Origin: Pagrus major
Taxonomy: Eukaryota; Chordata; Actinopteri; Spariformes; Sparidae
Length of the DNA: 64,000 nt
Assembly (NCBI RefSeq): GCF_040436345.1
Contig: NC_133220.1
Coordinates: forward strand, 8,260,664-8,324,663
Reading direction: 5' to 3'
Position 1 is the stretch's first letter. Every line of letters starts with the position of its first letter. A program made the translations under genes and the position numbers. The notes beneath the pieces were generated by a model. The model saw only the letters and a program-made list of their open reading frames with translations, searched no databases and was not told where the DNA came from. Below are positions 21,382 to 33,905 of the stretch, in pieces.

Positions 21382-23425
21382 GTATTTTGACCAGCCTCAG
21401 CTCTTTTAGATGAATCTTTATTATATACTGAATTGTTATCTTTATCAACAAGTATTCTTGATAATGATTGAAAGTAATTGAGATAAGTCTGAGCTGTATG
21501 CGTTGCCCTTGCTAAAACTTTGTCATAAACCTTCAACTATAGATAAGCAGAAGTTCAGGACACTGATTTTATGTCTCTTTGATGGAAGTAAAAAGTAGAT
21601 AATAAATGTGCAAAATATCTTAAAAAGGTTCTTAAAGGTTACTCTAGCCTAACAAATTGAAATAGTCACTGAGGGTTTTACCAAAGGCCCCTAAAATCCA
21701 ACCTAGCACCCTAGCAGATCATTTAGAGGAGAGCTGTCGTTAACGGGCGTGGCTGGTGGCCATATCTGACTCAGGGGCTATTCGGGTCAGGTGCCAAGCC
21801 AGCGGAAGCAGGGCAGACGTTCGGTAGCGAGTCTCCTCGCTGCCAGCTTAAGCAGTCCCTATTTCAATCCCATTTTAAAGTAACACCTTGTAGGTTTAGG
21901 GACCTAAGCCTTTATAACGGAGAGCTGGTCCAGTACCTCCTGGACAGGGGTATACTAGGGATCTAACAGTAGTCTCATTTTACCATTGAATGAACACATT
22001 TAGTTCTTTAAATTAGTCATATTTTAAACTCTGCACGAAAAAATACCACACAACTCTCCATTGATTATATTGAAATAACACGAACACTTTAATCTGTGGT
22101 CGTTATCATGAGGCTCATCACTGATTCTCTTCTTGATTAGTCAGAGGCCAAAGACAATAAATTGTACAATCACAGTGTCACAAATGTCTATCTGACAAGT
22201 ATCACTATGCGTTGCGGCTCCTTCAGTAACATTCATTTATGTCTGAATATAGACAGACAAAAAGACTTGTAACAAAAGACTAAATTGTTCTGTATTTCCT
22301 GAAAAAGGCTAAATACCACTGTAACCACTCATAGAATAACTGCAATTACTACCATACTTCTACAACCACAGTCACTGTGATTTTGGACGAGTCAGGACAG
22401 ATACAGATTAACAGATCAACGCACTTGCACATATTTGTTCACATTGTTTGTGTCCTGGACAGGAAAGGGCACGACTTTCATGAGAAAGGCTGGGGAAAGT
22501 TCCTGACAGGAAGTTAAGCCCCTGGATTGGCATCTGTATTAGCATGTTAGCACAGAGCATGACTTTGTAGTGCCGCGTTTACTGTGCAAACTTGTCCTGG
22601 TACAAAGGACTTTAGCACAGAAGCGGATCAGAACAAAGTGATCAGCTTTCCACACAGAAAAAAAAACAGGGATAAATGGATCAATACGTCCGTTAAAAAA
22701 ATGAGTTTTGGAAAGAAGTCCATAACTATAAAATTCATGAACTCGAGAGGTGAAGTGTGATGAGTCATTTGAGTGGTGGTGCATCGGTCATGTTCATTTC
22801 AGAAAACAACAACATTGCTGTCTTCCTCAAACTGATTAAGTGAAGACGTTTTGTCATTTATAGAGAAGTGCCTTTTATGTTAATGTTCCCTGCAGCTTTA
22901 GTTGATAAGCCCCTGAATGTTTTTGCTTTTTATCAGTCGAATCACTGCAGTTTTGTTAGTCATTGCTGTGTCAGTGCACACAGAGCGGTGTTGTAAACGT
23001 TTCTTTTAGCCGTCCTGCAATTGCTAGAAATTTCTTCATGGCTGACATATTATGACTTTTGGTCTTTGGTCTGTTCTGGACTTATCTGTTTGAATGAATG
23101 AATAAATGTTTGCGAGGTGTACTAAGGAAAAACAACCTTACGACTTATAACAGGAACACTGTTATAAGTCATTTAGCGTCATTACATGATCCAGGAGACT
23201 CCTCTGTTTCTACACTGTATTAAAAGAGATCTCTGAGTAGGACAGAGTCAAGAGGACAGTGGAGGGTTAATGGCTATCAGCTGAGTCACAGTGTTTGTAT
23301 GTTATTTTAGGTTTTTTTTGGGGGAGGTTGGGGGGGGTGTTAAAGGTCACATGGTTTCCTTTGCAGAGAACACCATGTGACAGCACTCCTTCCTGTCTTT
23401 CTCCCTGCAACCTCTGACCCCTGCG

Positions 23426-23722
23426 TTGACACCAGAATGGAAACCAGCTGCTCTGCTGATGGAGCACAGAGACGAGCTGGAAAATAACGACACCACAGAA
23501 GAAGAACGGTGTCAGTTCGTCGACTGTCCGTTCTGTTTACACAGATTGACCGTCCACAGAGAAGAGGGGAGGACTATGTTTTACTGTCTGTTTAACCAGT
23601 GTTTCCCACACATACGCTTTACCCGGGAATCCCTCCTGGTTGCATGTACGTTGCGAAACAGCTCCGCTATGGTTTTGCTCTGTGCTCCATCGTCCGTCAA
23701 ACCCCAACCGGCTGTGTTTTGA
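23426..23722 (+). other. Unassigned 98-codon open frame with paired cysteines
   Basis: The frame encodes an acidic start (EEER), then CPFC and later FYCLFNQCF. The cysteine pairs suggest a zinc-binding look, but the downstream bases (CAGTGTTTCCCACACATACG) match the start of a repeat also seen near 24250. There are no splice signals and no homology I recognise. It is most likely a chance frame running into a DNA-transposon remnant. Confidence 0.2.
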
Positions 23723-24352
23723 GCACTGCCGGACAACCCATAGACTAGAGTGAAAGCTATCAGCTCCGTAGCCGTAGCGGATCGGAGATGGACTGAACAC
23801 GGATCTGGTGGATTTTGGGGTTAAGTATACGTATACTAACAGCCGCAAAAGTACATGTGGTGACCCATTTAAGCATTTTATGGGATTTTTTTCCTGTCCA
23901 CGAGAAAGTTGCGATCTGCGATCAAAAGTTAGAAATTTCAGTATTGTGTCAAAACTGGTCTGTGCTGGTGGCTGCAGGTTGGTTGGACGTGTGTCAATGG
24001 GAACAGGATGCGGCGCGGGAGTCATTCATCCGGGATTGGGACGGGACAGGAGTTTGTTTGTGGAAAGGAACAGGTGTGAAAATTTACTCCTTTATCATCC
24101 TCTTATCATTACTTACAACACAGTTATTAAACAGGTGTAAAACAGAAGATGTGGCTCTCCACCCATTTACTGTCACCGCAACCCGGATAAGTCTTTACCT
24201 GCAGCAGGTGTACAGTAAGACAACCGCAATGTCTATGAACTTCATATTACAACCGCTGTTTCGCACACATATGGTTTATTTGGGCACGCCGCCAAAGTAC
24301 AGAATATTAACAGCTGCCCAAGTACATTTGGTGGCTCATTTTAGCATTTTAT
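23600..24352. mobile_element. Pair of related repeat segments, hAT-like remnant
   Basis: GTTTCCCACACATACGCTTTA (first 20 bases at about 23601) and TGTTTCGCACACATATGGTT (about 24258) are related. So are the following blocks CTAACAGCCGCAAAAGTACA (23837-23856) and TTAACAGCTGCCCAAGTACA (about 24308-24327). Each continues into GTGGT(G/T)... and TAGCATTTTAT-like sequence. This is a diverged direct duplication. The family assignment is a guess from the TTTCCCACACAT end. Confidence 0.45.
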
Positions 24353-25303
24353 AAGCTACTTTAATTTTTTTCCGCCTCCCGTCTACCGCCGATCACAAAA
24401 GATCCGCAGACAGTAGAAAGACGCTCTCTGGTATTACATCCCTCCCGTAAACACACCGATTATGATGTGACCTCCTCTATTTAATGTAGGCCGACTTATA
24501 CTGTTTGGACAAACTTGCAGGTGTTATGATCTTGTTTTTGATCAGCTACATAATGAACAAGCTTCCTGTTTTGTTTGCGGTTTTGTGACACATATCTGTC
24601 TCTGAGATTTCTGTCTCTACCAAAATACAACAGATGAGTTATTGTTCACTGTTTAGTTTAGTTTTGTTTATGCTGACTCGTCCAATTCTACCATTTTTAC
24701 ACCAAAGCTAGCTCATATTTGTGGGTATTTAATCACTGGTAAACGCTAAAAATAGGCAACTGACCACTTTCCCATTAACAGTAGACAAGTGTGCCTTTAT
24801 GCTTTTTTCCGGTGTCACATCTGGTGTCTCAAATGTGCCTAATTTAACGTAGTCACAGCTTTTGCACAAATGCTTTTGTTTTGACAACTTTGGCTTTTTT
24901 TGTTCAATGAAAAATTACTTTTATATTACTAAAAATAAAGAACTGAAATGAGTATTGTTTTAGTATTAATACCAAAATGCAGGTATTGTATCAAAACTAA
25001 TAATTAGAAATTTTTTTACTGAGCGTATTCAGACAGAACATATTCTCACATTAACACTATAATCTAAATCTAAAGTGTTTAAAGTGATTGTACTGGAAAA
25101 GTCCACACTGACTCAGCAATGAAGGACATACTTACAGAAAGGTTTCCCAGTCATCACGAGACAGACTGTCACACAGACTTTAAATAAAAAACAACTCAAA
25201 AACATAAACTTATACACAAACAAGCCGCTTGAATTTTACATTCTTCCAAACTACATCTGTTGTTATAATGACTTCATGAGTAAATGTCATGCAATCCTGA
25301 GAC

Positions 25304-25781
25304 AGCCTCGATCCCAGAGAAGTTGGGACGCTGTGTGAAATAGAAATGCAATCATTTGCAAACGAACTGTGTTTACCAAAAACAACTGTACGAGCTGACA
25401 TAACCATAAATTTCACAGCCAGGTGAACCTCGCCCCATCCTCGCTTGTGATCGACTGAACCTTTTCATACCATATCATGATACTATCATCAGATACGGCC
25501 TGGAATGATTCAAACAGGTGGGTTTTCTTTAGTATTTCACAACTTTCCCAGTCTTTAGTTGTTCCTGTCCCAACTGGTTTGAAAAATGTTGCTGGCATTA
25601 AATTCATATAATCATAATTCATATAATTAAAGAAAAGAATGAAGTGGATGAGGTAAACCTTTAAATACTTTTGTCTTTGTACTGTTTTCAGTTGAGTATG
25701 TCTCAAAAAGGGTTAGCCAATTATCACATTTTTTAAAATTTGTTCTACACAGCGTCCCAACTGTTTTGGGAGTGGGGTTGT
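25304..25781 (-). mobile_element. Small inverted-repeat DNA element, AGTTGGGACGCTGTGT ends
   Basis: AGTTGGGACGCTGTGT at 25321-25336 is mirrored exactly by ACACAGCGTCCCAACT at 25747-25762. Outside these, GGGATCGAGG-type and CAACCCCACTCCCAAAAC sequences form imperfect outer ends. The 480-base body is non-coding. I recognise CAACCCC...AGTTGGGACGCTGTGTA as the end of a repeat family widespread in fish, but cannot give its superfamily. Confidence 0.8.
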
Positions 25782-26579
25782 AAATACAGGCCCTGATGCT
25801 GACACGTATAAAGCAGAGTGTGAAACATGTGAAAGAGATTTGACAAAGGAGCCACACACAAACTCAAACTTAACTGTTCAAAAAAAAAAGGGAATTACTA
25901 ACCCAAGAGGGCTGTTACACAACCCAGTGTTGACAGACACAAATTGAAATATCAAGTTAGAGCTTGTTTTAAGGAAGTGTTGAAATTAAACAACACAAAC
26001 ACAGAAGATGGAGGGGAAAAAAACAACGCTATATCAATGAAAGTACAAATCAGAATTGTGACAAGTTGAGTCACTTGCAGCCTATTTACACCTGGTTTTA
26101 AAAAGCGATCTATATCCCAGCAAGTTAATGCAATGTGTAAATGCATCGTGATCGGATCTGGCTGACCATATCTGGAGGTAGTCTGGCTGTGTTCGTAGAT
26201 AAGTCTTTTATTTTCTGTGAAGCCAAAGTGCAATTCATGAAAGCAGTGACTCAAGTCGACCACATCTCTGATACCTTTCTGTTTCTCCTTTCTCTACCAG
26301 CGACGTTATCTGCTTTCTTCCTCAGCAGTACGTTTTACGTAGTCACCCACAAACACACCTCCCGTTATAAATAATGTAGCCAATCAAAACCAACGCGTAT
26401 CAAATGACAGCACACCAACCAGATGCAAGTTTGTACAAAACAACGGCATAAGTAGGCCGACGTCACCTGACTATACCTAACCGGCCCGGCCCCTACTTTA
26501 TCGAATATGTATCGAGTTTTTAAAATCCCGGTATAAAATCCCGATTCAGCTTTTCACTCAAATCGTTGGGCCTGTGTTG

Positions 26580-26845
26580 TTGTTTGTGGTGGAGAGGCAC
26601 TCAGGACATTATAGTGTTTTGGGTTTTTTTTGTATTCAATTAATGACTGTTTTATCCCTATATTTTATTAATAATAATGATTGATTTATGTTTTGATCAA
26701 GATAGCGCTTTCTCAGTTCCTAAGTTCCCGTTTTTTACCACTTACTCTGTGTATGTGTGTGTGTTTGATTGAGTGCAGCACTTTGTGTTACTTTGCTGTA
26801 TGAAAAGTGCCAACAAATAAAGTTTGACTGATTGACTTATTTATA
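26580..26845 (+). mobile_element. LINE (L2/Rex-like) 3' tail
   Basis: The sequence ends GCAGCACTTTGTGTTACTTT, GTATGAAAAGTGCC, AATAAAGTTTGACTGATTGA. Known L2-like LINEs and their SINEs end in a similar stem followed by AATAAAGTTTGATTGATTGA repeats, so this is a truncated 3' end in direct orientation. No coding part is attached. Confidence 0.7.
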
Positions 26846-28329
26846 AATATCCATCACAGTCACGTGATGCATAGTTAAATTGACTCCCTTCCGGTACGAA
26901 TCCCACAGGAATCCAAGGAGACCCGCAGGATTCTCAAAAAAATGTCAGCCTCTAGAAAAAAATCATTTTCTAACCACTTCATCCAATAAACATGCTCAAC
27001 AGATCGTAAAGAAGCTGCTGTATGCTGAAGATTACACTGTACTTAATTAGGATGTCCAAAAACCATTACAGATTTATGTTGCTATCAGCTGATCCAAAAA
27101 TTGGTAATGGCAGCTGTAATTTTATGTCATTATACAACAATATTTCCTCACACAGTAAATTTTCTTTGAGCTTCTTGATAAATTGTTTGTGGATAAAATA
27201 AGTAGACAGGATTGTTAATGTTTAGCACTTCATCACAGTTGGACTGTCACTTTTTCAAAAGTTGGAGCGAATTTGAAATAACACGAGTTAATTTAAACCA
27301 TCATGACCTATCGTGAAAATACATTGTGGTTGTGGTCATTTTAGATATGATACTGCCTCCTTCTACTCAGTCAGTTTGAGATAGAGGCAGGGACCGACCT
27401 CCAGTTCAGGAAATGTGTTTTTTTTTATCCTTGTTAACAGAACTGCAGGGGAAATGATAGGAGCAGCAGAGAAAGAGGGAAGCGGGACTACACTGAGTGT
27501 AAAAACACTGACCTCACTCGACCCAGAACACCATATTTATTGTAGAACTGACACAATTTGACAATCAGTGGATTAGATGACAACAGAAAATGACTTTGAT
27601 AATTGATTAATGGTTAGCCAAATATTTACAGGTTCCAGCTACCCACGTGTTTTAGATTGTCTGCCATTTTCTGTGTTGGTCGAATGAAACAACTCCTTGA
27701 ATATGTTGAAAATGGCCATTTTTCATATTTTTTTTACATTTTCTACAACGTATAAAGCAAATGAATAATAGGTCAATTGGGAAAAAAAAAAATCAACAGT
27801 CATACAGTCATAATTTCTTGTGCGTCCACTGGCTTAATCTAGTCTTTTCCATTCATTCACGATGCCTCAGGTGCCTCGTTTAGTCACAAGCTAATGTTAC
27901 TGAATGCAGTTTTGTTTCCAGGCCAGGGTTTGAAACAGCTTTTTCAAATGTAAGATTTAAGCACTTTTCAAGCATTTTAGTTACAAGGTACCACAACAAC
28001 ACATCCAAATTGTTACTAGTAGTGCATTTGCAAAAAATAAAATGTACATATTATTTAATAAAATATACAGGACGACGGGATTGTTTTGATTCAAATATTA
28101 AAAATGTTTTGGTTATCATGTCTAAATTATGTCGAAAATTTTCATTCATTTCATTTTTCAAGGACTATAAATATTAATTTAAGCATATTCCAAACCTCTA
28201 AAAAAATAACAGTTAAATTGAGTAATTTTCACAAACTTTGTACTCGGTCGGCTGCGTTAAGGAGAATTTTTGCTTTGAACAAATGAACGTTTTATTCACT
28301 ACATCACATTCATGTAAACATGTAGAACA

Positions 28330-28540
28330 AGACTAATGTTAGCAGGTCTGTGAAGCTAAGTCACAGTGATGCTTTGAGCTAAATGCTAACATTCTGGTGT
28401 TTAGCAGGTATGAGGTTTCCCATGCTCACTGCGTTAGCATTCAAACATTTGCTAATTAGCACTAAAGCAACAGCTGAGGCTGATGGGAATGTCATTAGCT
28501 TTTGCAGGTTCCCGGACACATATCCAAGTCTTGGTTTCCA
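28330..28540 (+). repeat. Interspersed repeat, GAGCTAAATGCTAACAT family, copy 1
   Basis: It reads TTTGAGCTAAATGCTAACAT, GTTTAGCAGGTATGAGG, TTTGCTAATTAGCACTAAAG and GCTGAGGCTGATGGGAATGT. Related copies occur at 46650-46740 (inverted), 57835-57910 (inverted) and 60590-61215. The family looks like a common fish repeat; I cannot classify it. Confidence 0.7.
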
Positions 28541-28667
28541 TGACAACAGCAGAAACAGGACATCATTATTTCCTTTAAGTGCCACTGACCAGAGACAGGA
28601 TGGAAAAAATGTGGAGCTGAAGCTCCGAAAAAAGGTTTTAAAAGAGACCAGAGGAAAAAGTTAAACA

Positions 28668-28745
<78 letters not shown>
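28668..28745. repeat. (CA)n microsatellite
   Basis: About 38 uninterrupted CA units. Frames reading Cys-Val repeats across it are artefacts. Confidence 0.98.
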
Positions 28746-28749
<4 letters not shown>

Positions 28750-29370
28750 TTGAATGGTGACCTCAGCAACAGCTCAGAAAGAATAACAGTGGTCAGAAAC
28801 ACACTGGACTTCCTGTTACAGTGCTGACTCACAGACAGTCAGACACTTAAACTCTGTAACGTAGTATTATATTTTTGTCTCCACATCATAATTGTCCTCG
28901 AGGTCCGGCTGTCTGCTGTGTAAAGATGACACTTATTTCCTGTCCGTCTGTCCTGGAAGAGGGATTTTTTTGTTTCCATGGATCACTTTAAGGATAAAAG
29001 GTGTCACACACTAGACCGGCTGTAGAGATCTCTGAGGAATTAAACTGCTTGAGACAGACAGTCAGTCAGGTCTGTAACAATCTGCTTCTGGTTCAGATTT
29101 AGAAGCGGGCCTCTATAATTACATCTGTCCAAATGCAGAGACGGAGGATTGACTCACAGACCACACAACCTGTCCCTCTATCTGTTATTATGCTGTGTGT
29201 TTCAGATGTCACATCAAACATGGTTTTAAACACCAACACACAGACAGAAGCGATGTATAAAACATGGCAGACCCTGAGCACAAGATAAAACATCTAGACT
29301 CCTCCCTGAGTACCAAACATACACTTAACATTTCTACATAAAATTGCTGCTTTCCTCAATGTATAACAGT

Positions 29371-29680
29371 CTTAGGGCTGGGCGATATGACCTTAAAACA
29401 ATATTTTTAGGTCATATCATGAAACACAATATACTGTATACCACGATATTTTGAATTCCTCTCAAAAGCACTTCATTAATTAATGCTGGGGCGGGGCGAC
29501 AAACGCATCACAAAATATTGGCCAAAAATTTCACATATCAGTAATGTGGATATAATGTGGGTAAAAAATACAATGCAGACTTTAAAACCAGGAAAAGACA
29601 ACACTTATGCCGTATCATGATATAACGATTTCCAGTATCTAAAACGTTGAGGTCAAATTTATATTGTCCCACATAGTTTA
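29371..29680. repeat. Interspersed repeat, GGGCTGGGCGATATGACC family
   Basis: It starts AGGGCTGGGCGATATGACCT and contains CACGATATTTTG and ATATAACGATTTCCAGTAT. An inverted related copy lies at 60630-60962. It is non-coding. Confidence 0.65.
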
Positions 29681-30084
29681 TTACTTCACTATTTAAATAT
29701 TATAGGATTACAGTAGAAACCACTGGCTTACCAAGTTATACTGTAATACTGTGGGAGTACTAGAATTCAGCAAAGAGCAACTGACAAACTGAATATATCA
29801 CAGAAAAACTGTGGATATTATAATGAAGTTAACCTACAATCAGATAACTACAGACTACCAACTAACTATGGCAAATTATAGGAACACTGCAAGAGATAAT
29901 AATACAGTAAAGTACCATAAAGTCCAAATAGAGAACGACAGACGTACTATTATAGACATACTGTAAGTATTTATTTTGTAAAGTGTAGGAGATTAAATTA
30001 CAGTAAATTATAATAAAATCAACACAACAGAAACCTGTAGGCGATGCTGCATAAAGAAGAAAAAGCTACAATAAAATAGCCACA

Positions 30085-30310
30085 GGCTCAGCAAATATAT
30101 AAACGCAACAATTTTGTTTAAATAAAAAGATCAGAGACTTTTTCTGTGCACACAAAAGTCTTATTTCTCTCACATTTTGAGCAGAAATTCGTTAAAATCT
30201 ACATCAGTCAGCACTTCTGCCTTGGCCAAGATAATCCCTCCACCTGACAGGTGTGGCATATCAGGATCGCAATAAAAGGGGCATCTGAACTGTACACTTT
30301 AATCTCGAAT
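30085..30310 (+). repeat. Interspersed repeat with ATAAACGCAACA and CACCTGACAGGTGTGGCATA
   Basis: The order ATATATAAACGCAACAATTT, AGAGACTTTTTCTGTGCACA, AGCACTTCTGCCTTGGCCAA, CCACCTGACAGGTGTGGCAT and GCAATAAAAGGGGCATCTGA matches my memory of a DNA-transposon-derived repeat found in many fish. The inner GACAGGTG palindrome is clear. Superfamily not assigned. Confidence 0.6.
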
Positions 30311-32647
30311 TATACGACAGTACAGCGACATAAAAACAGAGCAGACACTTCATGGGAATATAGTGTGAGTACAAGGTGTGGTTCTACTTTACACAGTAAA
30401 GATGTAGCAGATGGCTGCAGGAGATTAAAGTAAATTAAATTAGATTTGTTTAATAATAGGAATATGATCGACACAGCTAACCGAGCATCTAATTTAAGGT
30501 GTTCGAGGAGAATAAAACAAAGTGAATACAGCAGACAGACTCAAGGATAGAATCGAGAATCATTATAAACATACTGTAACAACATAACATACTATACTCT
30601 GTCTCTGCTGTTTGTGGTTGTGCTGCTGCAATTATCTTCTGAGGATCAGTCAAGTTTTATTGCGCCCTTCCTCATCGAGGGATAACGAGAAGTACAGTCT
30701 TTTGACAGTCTGCAATAAAAAATCAATACAACAAACAGCAAGTATAACAAGAAAGTGTAGGTGTGATAATAAAGAAGATAACTACAGGCTTCTGCAGATG
30801 AATTTTGCGGAGATTTTATGAGAGATAATAATACAGCAGAACAGAGGGGGCGAAAGTACACAAATTCAGATAATTGTGTCAAAAAGACTGTTGCGTAAAC
30901 GTCTTTACTCGTGTAAAAGTAAGAAAGTAAAGGCCCTGAATGTGTATAAAAGTAAAAAGTATCCCTCTGAAGGTTATTTCTACCGGCCTACGTCATTTTA
31001 ATATATTTCGAAGACTACTAACGTTAAAGGTAGTATCGGTAGGATTTGTCCGAGCGGTACAAAGATCACCACATTCCCAGGTCGTCAAATAGCAACATGT
31101 TAGGTTGGTAAAGTGTACCGAGCAGCAACACACTGAGAAAGTAAGAAAATCCAGGCAGAGGGCTGCAGGGTCTCTGCAGATACGAGACACTAACACGCCT
31201 TTTCCCCCGACAATCAAGTCCCCCTCTCCGTCTGTTTCCATCTCTTAACGTCTGCCGAGCCTGATATGCACCGGTAGGTTGAAATGAGTTTTGTTACGTT
31301 GTGAAGGCGGCGTGCAGTGACACAAAATAAAATCATTGAAACTAAAGTAAAGAGCCTGTTTTAAAAATGTGCGGAGAAGAAAGTACAGATATTTGTGTTC
31401 AAATGTAGGGAGGAAAAATAAAAAAATGTGAGTTAATAAATACTCAAGTAAAGTATAGATATCTGAAAATCAACTTAAGGACAGTGAGAAAATGTAGAAA
31501 TTAGATACTAAAGTGAAGAACATTAAGGAATTTTATAATATATATATTATTTTATTCTGTTCACACTCTTAAATTCTTGTATATATTTTCTTTTATATAC
31601 TCTTTTATTATATGTTTGCATTTGTGTTTTCTATCGATCCATCCACCTAAAGTAGATACATTTCTAATTTAATTTTCTAATTAGAATTACATTTTCATGT
31701 TAAAATTCAAAATCCGTCTTTCTAATCTAATATTATTTACAGTTAAGTTAAAAACAAAACAAACTGTGAATCATACAACCCATGTGTACTTTATGTGGCT
31801 CTATACAAACACTGTCAGAATATTTTACACAATATTACAGTAAAATATACTGAAGTAAATATTGTAGTACTACAAGACACTACTAAAACATGTCAACTAC
31901 TCCATATACATAGTTTTTAAATATTAAGAATACTGTGAAATGAACTTAATATTACAAGAGTGAGGTTAAAATAGCGGAAGTTATAACGGTACTATAGGAG
32001 ATGTGATCTGAGGTGACTGTAGGAGACGCTATAATGAAGTTAGCCCACAATAACAAAACTACAGGTTGCTTTTATAACTTTTTAAATGTTGTGATATTAT
32101 CAAGAGTTCGTGGGTGGAAGGAGTCAGACAGTTCAGACCAGACGTGACATACTAAAGGAGGACAGTGCGGTGGTCGTGGAGGGGTCTGACTTCTGCAACA
32201 CTGTGGAGGAAAACATGAGCTAACAGATGAGCTGTAAAAACACGAGTATCACAGCGCTGTCACAGAGAAAGTAAGAGGCAGAAAAAGTCTGAAGACAGTT
32301 TGTACCCCTTCGGCACCCCCACCTCCACCTCCACCCTGCCTCTCTTGCTTCTTATCGTCCACACACTCCTCACACATCCACACGACAGCAGCCCGAGAGA
32401 ACGACCCCCGGCTGCTTAAATCGCCAGAAAACTACATGAAGTTTGGTGTGTGTGTGGGGAGAGGAGGGGGGGAAACTTTCCGAAGTTTTCAGTCGGGAGT
32501 TTCTAACCCATGCTGCCGCTCAACACACACACACACAAACAAGAGGTGTACCCGGGTCCAGACACACACACACACTCACACGGTACCCGGCGAACAACCG
32601 GCTAAATGACACAAATCTCAGTTGAGAGCAAAGTGAGGAGGACTCAC

Positions 32648-32830
32648 ATGAAGCGGCGGCGGCGGCGGCCGGATGGGTTTTCTTCTTCTCTTCTTCTCTT
32701 TGTGAAGCAGCGGAGCTCAGGGCATGATGATGCAGCGGCGAGAGGCCACGCCCACCAGGGGAGGGGGGGGGCGGGGAGGGGAAGAGCGGGAGGGAGGGTG
32801 GAGGGAGGAGGAAGGAAGAGCGGGGTTTCT
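32648..32830 (-). promoter_or_regulatory. st3gal: CpG-rich promoter and candidate non-coding first exon, probably st3gal
   Basis: This is the most GC- and CpG-rich non-coding stretch of the window. It holds GC-box-like GGGGCGGGG (about 32767-32776), CCACGCCC (about 32747) and a CGG triplet run (32653-32668). On the minus strand the exon-like sequence ends at 32648 in CCGCTTCAT and is followed by GTGAGT, a perfect donor. A minus-strand transcript from here would splice towards the acceptor at 18321, a 14.3-kb intron. The orientation fits st3gal, the next gene on that strand. Another gene or an enhancer RNA is possible. Confidence 0.45.
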
Positions 32831-33299
32831 TTCGTTTGCGGCTTTTTTTGGGTGTGTTTGTGTGTGTTTGTGTGTGTTTGTGTTACATCTCTCGAAAGAC
32901 AAAAAAACTGTCAGGATGTCAAAACCTTTTTTGTCAATCAGCTGCAAAAAAAAAAATCTGGATCTCATCAGAAAATATATAAAAACAACACAGTTTCATC
33001 ACCACCTCATGATAAATGACACATTTATCATTCATATATCATATCATATTATTATGCATATCATTATTATTATTATTATTATTTATTTATTGATTATTAT
33101 TTTATTTTTATTCCGAATATGCAAATAGTACAAGGCTTCCTGACTGCTACTAAGCAAATTTTTTGCACAACGTAGTACAGAAATGAAAATTTGAGGAAGC
33201 AAAAATAATAATAGAGCACAGAAAAAACAAATAAATGACATATTCGAAAAGGAGTGAGAAAAAGCATAGCTTGTTAGCTCTCACCCCTTTGTCTAGATA

Positions 33300-33415
33300 A
33301 AAATTATATATATATATAATTATATATTAATATATATACATATATATACACACGCATACACCCATACACTTACATATACACATACACATATATACACATA
33401 TACACAATATCATTG
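33300..33415. repeat. (TA)n and TATACACA low-complexity tract
   Basis: Alternating TA with CATA and CACA interruptions follows an (ATT)n run at 33064-33083. Confidence 0.9.
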
Positions 33416-33905
33416 TTATTGTCCTGTGTGTGGTGTTGAACATGACATCAAATACAATGCCAGTCAGAGTGTCTTCAACTTGTCTGTTAATAATCTTGAC
33501 AATAAGCTTTGAATATCTTGGAGATTTTGATCAGTGCACAAGCAAACATGCCTTCACACAAGTTTAGTGTGTGTGCACAGATGGAGTGAAGATGTGTCTG
33601 TTCAGAGCATACTGTACACCGCCGTACACTGCACACTTGTGGTCACACCACAGAAAAGTATGTCTTCCGGCAGCCTGTAATGATGCCGTGATAATATTAC
33701 TAAGAGGCCTAGATGGGAAAGTGCAAGTGAAATGTTTGTTGCTGCAAGCTGTTTTAAGAAATCACATGTATATATTTATCACCTTAATGTGTCTGAAAAT
33801 GAAATGCCCCTGGTTTAGCAGTTGTGGAGACTCTGGTACAGCTGTCTCTTTGTGAGACACTGATGCATATTATTTTGTATATTATGACCTTTTATTGTGA
33901 GTCTG
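33410..33905 (+). pseudogene. Non-LTR retrotransposon reverse-transcriptase C-terminal fragment, frameshifted
   Basis: The frame at 33571-33855 reads DGVKMCLFRAYCTPPYTAHL and then a decayed region with CNDA and LLR, followed by QAVLRNHMYIFI. This is the order at the C-terminus of fish L2/Rex-like LINE polymerases. The ending LWRLWYSCLFV is recovered only in the next frame (33818-33857), so at least one frameshift separates them. The copy is truncated and inactive, in the same orientation as the endonuclease fragment at 20.7 kb but not contiguous with it. Confidence 0.75.

Larger units (their letters stand above)
18321..32647. other. Inferred 14-kb 5' intron or upstream region of st3gal
   Basis: No coding exon was identified. 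The region contains the A-rich array, LINE fragments (20.6 and 26.6 kb), duplicated hAT-like segments (23.8 and 24.3 kb), an inverted-repeat element (25.3-25.8 kb), gene-desert repeats at 28.3, 29.4 and 30.1 kb, and a long CA tract (28.7 kb). Segments 21.9-23.4, 26.9-28.3 and 30.3-32.4 kb show nothing I can name beyond AT-rich sequence. Confidence 0.55.

Noticed and set aside
21094-21960. Possible retroviral or LTR-element coding remnant after the LINE fragment
   Set aside because: I could not identify gag, protease or polymerase motifs, a primer-binding site or paired LTRs, so only an unassigned frame is reported.
23537-24025. 162-codon minus-strand open frame
   Set aside because: It covers the duplicated repeat segments and has no recognisable motif.
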